5,003 nucleotides of DNA from Oscillospiraceae bacterium (GTDB lineage Bacteria > Bacillota > Clostridia > Oscillospirales > Acutalibacteraceae), in the NCBI GenBank assembly GCA_029012165.1, contig JAQXLO010000020.1, forward strand, positions 1 through 5,003, read 5' to 3'. Below are positions 1 through 5,003 of the stretch, in pieces. Positions within the stretch are counted from its first letter, which is position 1, and each line of letters opens with the position of its first letter. The position numbers and the translations under genes were made by a program. The notes below the pieces were generated by a model. It did not search any database and was not told the origin of the DNA. It worked only from the letters and a program-made list of their open reading frames with translations.

Positions 1-1
1 C

Positions 2-724
2 CATTCCTGTCAGGATTGCCCGTATACCTATAACGACAGCGAAGTCGATGCCCTCGGACATGATGCGGATAGCGAACCGCTCAAGGAAGCGACCTGCATC
101 GAGCAGGCGGTCTGCTCCGTCTGCGGCGAGAGCTACGGCGAGTTGAACCCCGAAAACCACGCCGGAATCGCCCAGTGGACAACGACCGAGAACACCCACC
201 AAAAGCATTGGAACTGCTGCAATGCGACTATCGTCGAAACCGAAGCACACAAATGGGATCGTGGCGTCTGCACCGACTGTGACTACATCTGCACCCACAC
301 GGGCGGCGAAGCGACCTGCACGGAGCAGGCTGTTTGCGAAATCTGCGGTCTGCCCTACGGCGAAGCTCTGCAGCATGACTATACCGCATGGACGGCGGTC
401 ACCTTGGAGGATAAGACGTCTGTTGAGCATACACATACCTGTACCCGTTGCGGCGATACGCAGACAGCGCCGCACCGTTTCACCGATTGGGAACACAAAA
501 CCAAGAGCACCTTCTTTGAGGACGGCGAGGATGAGCGCACCTGCACAGTTTGCAAACACACTGAGTATCGCTTGGTGTACAGCACCCTGCATCGCATCCT
601 CTATTGGCTCGAGGGCTTCGGAATTTTCCTTGTGGCGGTCGCCTTGTCTCCGTTCTTCTGGATCATCAAAACGTCCAGCCCCGCTCTGTATCAAAAGCTT
701 GTCCACGCTCTCACGGGTAAATAA
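2..724 (+). CDS. Cys-rich repeat protein with C-terminal membrane anchor (5'-truncated)
   Basis: The reading frame is open from the window edge to the TAA at 722-724, giving 240 visible residues; the true start is upstream, and the TTG at 143 is only an internal codon. The visible part carries many CxxC pairs (residues 3/6, 38/41, 90/93, 112/115, 147/150, 181/184) with His residues between them. Two copies of an ATC-EQAVC-xx-CG-xx-YGE unit sit at residues 30-47 and 104-121. A hydrophobic helix lies at about 200-222 (IFLVAVALSPFFWII core), followed by a short tail of about 18 residues with several Lys. Similar Cys/His repeats occur in large secreted or surface proteins of gut Clostridia, so I infer an exported domain held by a single C-terminal membrane span. 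Paired cysteines suggest metal binding or disulfides, but no enzyme motif is visible and the function is unknown. The gene is monocistronic at its 3' end, with a terminator 20 bases after the stop. Confidence 0.8.
   Translation, partial: HSCQDCPYTYNDSEVDALGHDADSEPLKEATCIEQAVCSVCGESYGELNPENHAGIAQWTTTENTHQKHWNCCNATIVETEAHKWDRGVCTDCDYICTHTGGEATCTEQAVCEICGLPYGEALQHDYTAWTAVTLEDKTSVEHTHTCTRCGDTQTAPHRFTDWEHKTKSTFFEDGEDERTCTVCKHTEYRLVYSTLHRILYWLEGFGIFLVAVALSPFFWIIKTSSPALYQKLVHALTGK
89..142 (+). repeat. Cys-repeat unit, copy 1
   Basis: An 18-codon unit (residues 30-47 of the visible protein) encodes ATCIEQAVCSVCGESYGE. It matches the unit at 311-364 in register, with about 40 of 54 bases identical by my hand count. 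Many differences are at third codon positions, so the protein unit is better kept than the DNA. This points to an old internal duplication under selection rather than a recent one. Confidence 0.8.
311..364 (+). repeat. Cys-repeat unit, copy 2
   Basis: This is the second copy of the 18-codon unit, encoding ATCTEQAVCEICGLPYGE (residues 104-121). The two copies start 222 bases (74 codons) apart. The segment between them holds further Cys pairs (NCCN, CTDC). Degenerate CxxC units follow at residues 147-150 and 181-184 before the membrane helix. Confidence 0.8.
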
Positions 725-744
725 TCAGAACTAAACCAGTACAA

Positions 745-786
745 AGCCTGTCGGATCCTTCTGCGGACTCGGCAGGCTGTTTTTTT
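745..786 (+). terminator. Rho-independent terminator of the Cys-rich gene
   Basis: The arm 745-754 pairs with 769-778 (AGCCTGTCGG with TCGGCAGGCT-type partner, two G-T wobbles). After one mismatch (755/768), three more pairs form (756-758 with 765-767), leaving a 6-base loop. A run of seven T follows at 780-786. It sits 20 bases after the stop at 724 and isolates this gene from the transporter operon. Confidence 0.9.
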
Positions 787-820
787 ATGCACTCCGCTGT
801 TGCAGATCATTCAAAATAAG

Positions 821-849
821 TTGACAATTTAAATAAAAGTTGCTATAAT
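821..849 (+). promoter_or_regulatory. Sigma-A promoter of the transporter operon
   Basis: The -35 box TTGACA (821-826) and the -10 box TATAAT (844-849) both match the consensus exactly, with a 17-base spacer. A TG at 841-842, one base before the -10 box, adds an extended -10 element. The expected transcription start is near A856. The -10 box lies inside an 11-base palindrome, GCTAT-A-ATAGC (842-852). Such a site should be strong unless repressed. Confidence 0.9.
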
Positions 850-855
850 AGCCTT

Positions 856-938
856 ACTTTATTGCATGAAAGCATTAAAGCACTAAATCATTTCACCCTT
901 GTCCGAATCGTTGGATAAAAAATATTGGAGGTTTTCTT
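856..938 (+). other. Short 5' leader of the transporter operon
   Basis: About 83 nt separate the inferred start near 856 from the ATG at 939. The leader is A/T-rich and holds a direct repeat AAAGCA at 869-874 and 877-882 (8-base period). It has no terminator/antiterminator pair and is too short for a T-box leader. I recognise no riboswitch. The ribosome binding site GGAGG (927-931) stands 7 bases before the ATG. The transcription start is inferred from the promoter boxes only. Confidence 0.55.
927..931 (+). promoter_or_regulatory. Ribosome binding site of the substrate-binding protein gene
   Basis: GGAGG is followed by a 7-base spacer and ATG at 939. It fixes the start at the Met that begins a classical lipoprotein signal peptide. 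Confidence 0.85.
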
Positions 939-1910
939 ATGAAAAAGTTGGCATCTGTTTTCATGGCACTCGCACTGGTCGCAGGCATTTTTGCATTTGC
1001 CGGCTGCGGCAATGCAGCCACATCCGAATCCAAGGTCTACAAAGTCGGCATCTGTCAGCTCGTGACGCATGACGCACTTGACGCTGCAACCGAGGGCTTC
1101 AAGAAAGCGCTCGAGGACAAGCTCGGTGCGGAAAATGTGAAGTTCGACTATCAAAATGCGGCGAATGACTCCGCAACCTGTACGACCATCGTCAACAGCT
1201 TCGTGTCCAAAAACGTTGACCTGATCATGGCGAATGCAACGCCGGCGCTGCAGGCGGCACAGAACGCAACCGCCACCATTCCGATTCTCGGCACTTCCAT
1301 CACGGAGTACGGCGTGGCGCTGGGCATCAGCGACTTCAGCGGCACCGTGGGTGGCAATGTTTCCGGTACTTCCGATTTGGCGCCCCTGACCGAACAGGCG
1401 GACGCACTGCTGGAGCTTTGCCCCGATGCCAAGACGGTCGGTCTGCTCTACTGCTCCGCAGAGGCAAACTCCGAGTATCAGGTCAAGGTCGTTGAGGAAT
1501 ATCTCGCCGGCAAGGGTCTGACCTGCACTCGCTATTCCTTCGCCGACTCCAACGACGTTTCGACCGTCACAGAAAACGCTGCTTCCAACAGCGATGTCAT
1601 CTACATCCCCACCGACAACACGGCGGCTTCCTGTACGGAAACCATCGGCAATATCGTCAGAGCAAAGAAGGTTCCCGTGTTCGCCGGTGAAGAGGGCATC
1701 TGCAAGGGCTGCGGTATTGCGACGCTGTCCATCAGCTACTACGATCTCGGGTACAAGACGGGCGAAATGGCTGCGCAGATTCTCACGGGCGAGAGCAAAA
1801 TTGAAGAAATGCCCATCGAGTATGCACCTGCAACGAAAAAGTACAACAAGGAAATCTGCGAAGAATTCGGCATGGCGATTCCGGATTCCTATATCGCCAT
1901 CGAAGCGTAA
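939..1910 (+). CDS. ABC transporter substrate-binding lipoprotein (TrpX-like, PF04392/COG2984 family)
   Basis: This 323-residue protein starts with a lipoprotein signal peptide: MKK, a hydrophobic stretch at 4-20 and the lipobox FAGC, so Cys23 would be lipidated and anchor the protein on the outer face of the membrane. The mature part has the two-lobed type-1 periplasmic-binding-protein pattern of PF04392. Recognisable pieces are VGICQLVTHDALDAATEGF (37-55), DLIMANATPALQAA (94-107), GLLYCSAEANSEYQV (168-182), VIYIPTDNTAAS (220-231) and YYDLGYKTGEMAAQIL (267-282). Length is normal for the family. It is the first gene of an operon with its permease (30 bases downstream) and ATPase. Characterised relatives bind aromatic amino acids (TrpX of streptococci; CD0873 of C. 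difficile binds tyrosine and acts as an adhesin), so an aromatic amino acid is the likely ligand, by inference. The protein is unusually Cys-rich for an exported one, including a CKGC motif at 255-258. Confidence 0.92.
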   Translation: MKKLASVFMALALVAGIFAFAGCGNAATSESKVYKVGICQLVTHDALDAATEGFKKALEDKLGAENVKFDYQNAANDSATCTTIVNSFVSKNVDLIMANATPALQAAQNATATIPILGTSITEYGVALGISDFSGTVGGNVSGTSDLAPLTEQADALLELCPDAKTVGLLYCSAEANSEYQVKVVEEYLAGKGLTCTRYSFADSNDVSTVTENAASNSDVIYIPTDNTAASCTETIGNIVRAKKVPVFAGEEGICKGCGIATLSISYYDLGYKTGEMAAQILTGESKIEEMPIEYAPATKKYNKEICEEFGMAIPDSYIAIEA

Positions 1911-1940
1911 TTCGATTTTATCCATCAAAAAGAGGTTTCT

Positions 1941-2846
1941 ATGCTTAATTCACTATGGAGCGCTCTGCCCGGCGCAGTCGCACAGGGCTTAATCTGGGGA
2001 TTGATGGCGGTCGGCGTGTATATAACCTTCAAAATCCTCGACGTTGCGGATTTGACCGTGGACGGTTCCATCTGCACGGGTGCCGCCGTCTGCACTGTTT
2101 TGATCATCGATGGAAAACCCGTGGCCGTGGCTTTGATCGCCGCAGTTTTAGCGGGGATTCTTGCCGGCATTCTAACCGGCATCTTTCACACCGCTCTTGG
2201 CATTCCGGCAATCCTTTCCGGCATTTTGACCCAGCTTATTTTGTGGTCGGTCAATCTGAAAATTCTCGGAAAAGCGAATCAGTCCGTTTCTGCCAGAGCA
2301 TATGACGTGATTGTTTCGCAAATGCAGATTCCGAAAGCCTGCATTGTGCTGATGATCGTCAGTATCGTTTTGATCGCTTTTCTGTATTGGTTTTTCGGTA
2401 CGGAGCTGGGATGTTCCATTCGTGCAACGGGCTGCAACCTCAACATGAGCCGTGCGCAGGGAATCAATGTCAACTTTACGAAAATATTCGGACTTGCATT
2501 GTCCAACGGCATTGTTGCCCTTTCGGGTGCATTGCTGTGCCAGTACCAGGGCTTTACCGACATCAACATGGGCAGAGGTGCCATCGTCATCGGTCTTGCC
2601 GCCGTGATTATCGGTGATGCAATCATTTCTCATTTCTCATCGAATTTTGTTGCCAGACTGTCTGGCGTCATTCTCGGCGGCATTGTGTATTACATCGTCT
2701 ACCAGATCGTGATCGTCCTCGGGCTGGATACGGATTTGCTAAAGATGTTCTCGGCGCTGGTTGTTGCGCTTTTCCTTGGACTCCCGTACTTAAAGAGCAA
2801 ATATTCCAAAGTAAAACCCAAAAAGGGAGAAAAAGAAAATGCTTGA
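1941..2846 (+). CDS. ABC transporter permease (TrpY-like, COG4120, LivH-type fold)
   Basis: The 301-residue integral membrane protein has about eight or nine hydrophobic segments, at roughly 10-31, 43-57, 60-82, 88-108, 132-152, 182-201, 213-231, 238-260 and 267-284. It belongs to the BPD_transp_2 (PF02653) class of channel subunits. Family-typical stretches are DVADLTVDGSICTGAAV (34-50), the cytoplasmic coupling loop CSIRATGCNLNMSRAQGIN (158-176), GAIVIGLAAVIIGDA (213-227) and DLLKMFSALVVALFLGLP (265-282). The C-terminus is a Lys-rich cytoplasmic tail (286-299). AGAGG at 1931-1935, 5 bases before the ATG, supports the start. With only one permease gene, the channel is probably a homodimer. 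The stop codon overlaps the ATPase start by 8 bp, indicating translational coupling. Which substrate passes cannot be read from this subunit. Confidence 0.92.
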   Translation: MLNSLWSALPGAVAQGLIWGLMAVGVYITFKILDVADLTVDGSICTGAAVCTVLIIDGKPVAVALIAAVLAGILAGILTGIFHTALGIPAILSGILTQLILWSVNLKILGKANQSVSARAYDVIVSQMQIPKACIVLMIVSIVLIAFLYWFFGTELGCSIRATGCNLNMSRAQGINVNFTKIFGLALSNGIVALSGALLCQYQGFTDINMGRGAIVIGLAAVIIGDAIISHFSSNFVARLSGVILGGIVYYIVYQIVIVLGLDTDLLKMFSALVVALFLGLPYLKSKYSKVKPKKGEKENA

Positions 2847-3633
2847 ACTTGTCAACGTAACAAAAACTTTTAATCCCGGAACAGTCAACGAAAAGGTTGC
2901 TCTGAACAATCTGAGTCTGCGATTAAATGACGGCGATTTTGTGACCGTCATCGGCGGCAACGGCGCAGGAAAAAGCACCCTGCTCAACGCCATATGCGGC
3001 ACATGGAAGCTGGATTGCGGCAGCGTCGTCATCGACGGCAAGGATGTGACAGCTTTGCCGGACTACAAGAGAGCGAAGTTTCTGGGACGGGTGTTCCAGG
3101 ATCCGATGATGGGCACTGCGCCCGATATGGAAATCCAGGAGAATCTGGCGCTTGCGAAGCGCAGAGGCAGACGCAGAGGACTGAAATGGGGCATCACATC
3201 GGCTGAAAAGGAAGAGTACAGAAAAATGCTCGAACAGCTCGATCTGGGTCTTGAAAAGAGGCTGACTTCCAAGGTTGGTCTGCTCTCGGGTGGGCAGAGA
3301 CAGGCGATCACGCTGCTGATGGCGTCGATGCAGCAGCCGAAAATCTTCCTTCTCGATGAACACACCGCCGCATTGGATCCGAAAACCGCCGCAAAGGTTC
3401 TCGAAATTACCGAAAAAATCGTATCCGAAAATCACTTGACCACCCTGATGATCACGCACAATATGAAAGACGCCATCCGACACGGCAACCGTCTGATTAT
3501 GATGCATGAGGGCAGAATCGTCATTGATGTAAAAGGGGAAGAGAAGAAAGCACTGACCGTTGAAAAGCTGCTGGAAATGTTCACCAAAGTGAGCGGCAGC
3601 GAGTTCAGCAACGATAGAGCGATCCTCTCCTGA
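2839..3633 (+). CDS. ABC transporter ATP-binding protein (TrpZ-like, COG1101)
   Basis: The 264-residue ATPase subunit has all nucleotide-binding motifs intact: Walker A GGNGAGKST (39-47), Q-loop Gln88 in RVFQDP, signature LSGGQ (150-154), Walker B IFLLDE (170-175), D-loop ALDP (179-182) and switch His208 in MITHN. The basic stretch RRGRRRGLKWGIT (109-121) after the Q-loop and the DEHTAALDP wording are, as I know it, typical of the COG1101 branch that pairs with COG2984/COG4120 proteins. It works at the cytoplasmic face as a dimer driving import. The start ATG lies inside the permease gene (8-bp overlap), with GGGAGA at 2825-2830 as ribosome binding site. It is the last gene of the operon, with a terminator 11 bases after the stop. 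Nothing is truncated or substituted at catalytic positions. Confidence 0.94.
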   Translation: MLELVNVTKTFNPGTVNEKVALNNLSLRLNDGDFVTVIGGNGAGKSTLLNAICGTWKLDCGSVVIDGKDVTALPDYKRAKFLGRVFQDPMMGTAPDMEIQENLALAKRRGRRRGLKWGITSAEKEEYRKMLEQLDLGLEKRLTSKVGLLSGGQRQAITLLMASMQQPKIFLLDEHTAALDPKTAAKVLEITEKIVSENHLTTLMITHNMKDAIRHGNRLIMMHEGRIVIDVKGEEKKALTVEKLLEMFTKVSGSEFSNDRAILS

Positions 3634-3644
3634 CAAAACAAACA

Positions 3645-3688
3645 GAGCCACGAATCCGGCATTGCGCTGATTCGTGGCTTCTTTTTTT
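3645..3688 (+). terminator. Rho-independent terminator between convergent genes
   Basis: A perfect 11-bp stem pairs AGCCACGAATC (3646-3656) with GATTCGTGGCT (3669-3679), extendable by a G-T pair at 3645/3680. The loop has 12 bases, and T7 follows at 3682-3688. It ends the transporter operon. Read on the minus strand, the same stem comes just after the comM-type stop (3696) with an A7 run before it, and is followed by a T-rich but interrupted stretch (CTGTTTGTTTTG). It may therefore also stop transcription from the right, less efficiently. Confidence 0.93.
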
Positions 3689-3695
3689 ATGTACT

Positions 3696-5003
3696 TTACT
3701 TTTGCCAGAATTTGCGGTCAAGGGAGCGGTACTGAATCGCTTCGGCGACGTGGGGGAAGTCGATTTCGTCACTGCCGTCGAGGTCGGCGACCGTGCGGGC
3801 GACACGCAATATTTTATCGTATGCCCGGGCGGACAGCCCCAGCGTATCGAACGCCCGTTCCAGCAGCTTCAGCGCCGAAGCTGTGGGGCGGCAGAATTCC
3901 TGCGTGAGAGAAGCGTCCATGTGTCCGTTGCAGGCGGCGGCAGTGCCTTCGAGCCGCTTTTGCTGGATTTTGCGTGCTTTGTTGACCCGCTTGCGGATGT
4001 CGGCGGAGCATTCGCTCTTTTGCGTGTCCGACAGCTTTTGAAAGTCCACGGGCGGGACTTCGATATGGATGTCCAGTCGGTCGAGGACAGGCCCCGACAC
4101 CTTGGCGAGATACCGTGCCGCCGCACCGCTCGGGCAGGTACACTCCCTCGTCGGATGCCCGTAGAATCCGCACGGACACGGGTTCATCGCCGCAACGAGC
4201 ATGATGTTGCAGGGGAAGGACAGCGTTCCCGCCACACGGGAGATGGTGATTTTGCCGTCCTCCATGGGCTGACGGAGAATTTCCATCGCCATGCGGGAAA
4301 ATTCGGGCAACTCGTCGAGGAACAGCACGCCGTTGTGCGACAGGGAGATTTCCCCCGGCTTCGGGATGGAGCCGCCGCCGGAGAGACCTGCCGGAGAAAC
4401 GGTATGGTGCGGGGAGCGGAACGGGCGAGATGTAATCAGCGGCGTGTCCGCAGGCAAGCATCCGGCGATGGAATACAGCTTGGTGGTTTCGAGACTTTCC
4501 GCAAACGTCATGTCGGGCAGGATGCCGGGCAGACGCTTGGCGAGCATACTTTTGCCCGAACCGGGCGGACCGATCATCAGCAGATTGTGTCCGCCTGCCG
4601 CCGCAACCTCCAGCGCACGCCGTGCCTCGAACTGCCCCTTCACGTCGCTGAAATCGGGACAGGGAAGAGGATTTGTACTGTGCGGGATGTCATCGGGTGT
4701 AACGGCAGTGAGCGGCTGCTGACCGGCTAAATGCAGAAAAATATCCGTTACATTCTGCACCGGGTACACGTCAATGCCCCGCACGACAGCGCATTCCCGG
4801 GCATTCTCTGCCGGGACGAATACCGAACGGATGCCGCTCTCCATGGCTCGAATCACCATGGGCAGTGCGCCGTTGATGCGGCGCAGGGTACCGTTGAGGG
4901 ACAGCTCCCCTAAAAAGGCAGACTGCGATGTGTTGCAGGCAAGCTGTTTGGTCGAGATGAGCAAAGCGATCAGAATGGGCAGGTCGTAAATGGAGCCTTC
5001 CTT
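3696..5003 (-). CDS. comM: ComM/YifB-family Mg-chelatase-like AAA+ ATPase (5'-truncated by window edge)
   Basis: The frame is open to the window edge and begins mid-gene with KEGSIYDLPILIALL, a stretch found some 70 residues into YifB/ComM proteins; the TTG at 4962-4964 is internal. 435 residues are visible of about 500-510 usual. Order: end of the N-terminal ChlI (Lon-protease-like) domain, then the Mg_chelatase AAA+ domain with Walker A GPPGSGKS (145-152), PFRSPHHT (194-201), Walker B GVLFLDE (225-231) and the Cys-rich NPCPCGFYGHPTRECTCP (274-291), then the Mg_chelatase_C helical domain ending IQYRSLDRKFW. ComM of naturally transforming Gram-negative bacteria is a hexameric helicase that promotes branch migration of incoming DNA; in Bacillota the family is widespread and its role is less tested. 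All visible motifs are intact. The gene converges on the transporter operon and shares its terminator region; its promoter is outside the window. Confidence 0.95.
   Translation of the reverse strand, partial: KEGSIYDLPILIALLISTKQLACNTSQSAFLGELSLNGTLRRINGALPMVIRAMESGIRSVFVPAENARECAVVRGIDVYPVQNVTDIFLHLAGQQPLTAVTPDDIPHSTNPLPCPDFSDVKGQFEARRALEVAAAGGHNLLMIGPPGSGKSMLAKRLPGILPDMTFAESLETTKLYSIAGCLPADTPLITSRPFRSPHHTVSPAGLSGGGSIPKPGEISLSHNGVLFLDELPEFSRMAMEILRQPMEDGKITISRVAGTLSFPCNIMLVAAMNPCPCGFYGHPTRECTCPSGAAARYLAKVSGPVLDRLDIHIEVPPVDFQKLSDTQKSECSADIRKRVNKARKIQQKRLEGTAAACNGHMDASLTQEFCRPTASALKLLERAFDTLGLSARAYDKILRVARTVADLDGSDEIDFPHVAEAIQYRSLDRKFWQK

Noticed and set aside
143..145. TTG as the start of the Cys-rich gene
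   Set aside because: The frame is open and shows the same Cys-repeat pattern upstream to the window edge, including a full repeat unit ending just before this codon.
222..734. 170-codon open frame overlapping the Cys-rich gene in another frame
   Set aside because: The product is Arg/Ser/Pro-rich without motifs, while the other frame shows repeated CxxC units and a membrane helix and ends properly before the terminator.
866..886. Six-codon ORF (MKALKH) in the operon leader, as a possible leader peptide
   Set aside because: It starts about 10 nt from the inferred transcript start with no ribosome binding site, contains no Trp, Tyr or Phe codon, and no attenuator hairpins follow it.
856..938. 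T-box or other riboswitch in the leader, expected for an aromatic amino acid importer
   Set aside because: The leader is only about 80 nt, lacks the T-box consensus and has no terminator/antiterminator structure.
888..1928. 346-codon open frame on the minus strand covering the whole substrate-binding protein gene
   Set aside because: It mirrors a gene with a clear signal peptide, family motifs, promoter and ribosome binding site. Its product shows no recognisable motif, and it would start within the next intergenic region without a ribosome binding site I can see. It is a by-product of codon usage in the real gene.
3702..4730. 342-codon open frame on the plus strand opposite the comM-type gene
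   Set aside because: The minus strand has intact Walker A, Walker B and NPCPCG motifs across the same bases. The plus-strand product is Arg/Gly-rich with no family features.
4962..4964. TTG as the start of the comM-type gene
   Set aside because: Upstream codons to the window edge encode KEGSIYDLPILIA, a conserved part of the YifB/ComM N-terminal domain, so the gene continues beyond the window.

Overview
The window reads as chromosomal DNA from a low-to-moderate G+C anaerobic Bacillota, most likely a gut-type Clostridia (Oscillospiraceae/Ruminococcaceae-like). The grounds are the style of the Cys-rich extracellular repeat protein at the left edge, a diderm-unlike lipoprotein ABC transporter, strong GGAGG-type ribosome binding sites, consensus sigma-A promoter boxes and many exposed cysteines in a secreted protein. 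The genus assignment is inference.

Layout. Bases 2-724 (+) are the C-terminal part of a Cys-rich, repeat-containing protein with a C-terminal membrane segment; its start lies outside the window. It ends at a strong intrinsic terminator (745-786). A near-perfect sigma-A promoter (821-849) follows, with a leader of about 80 nt. It drives a compact three-gene operon (939-3633): a substrate-binding lipoprotein, a LivH-like permease and an ATPase, the last two overlapping by 8 bp. The operon closes with a second intrinsic terminator (3645-3688). Converging from the right on the minus strand is a comM/yifB-type Mg-chelatase-like AAA+ ATPase gene (3696-5003), whose first roughly 70 codons lie beyond the window edge.

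How the genes work together. The three operon genes form one complete importer of the COG2984/COG4120/COG1101 class. The lipoprotein captures a small ligand outside the membrane, the permease (probably a homodimer) forms the channel, and the ATPase powers it. Characterised relatives (TrpXYZ of streptococci, the CD0873 system of Clostridioides difficile) take up aromatic amino acids, so that is the best substrate guess, not a proven one. The Cys-rich protein and ComM have no evident link to the importer; they are separated from it by terminators.

Overall this is a largely ordinary housekeeping/transport region. I see no mobile element, CRISPR array, RNA gene or defence system. The points most worth a second look are the Cys-pair repeat protein, the CxxC motif in the substrate-binding protein, and the palindrome over the promoter -10 box.
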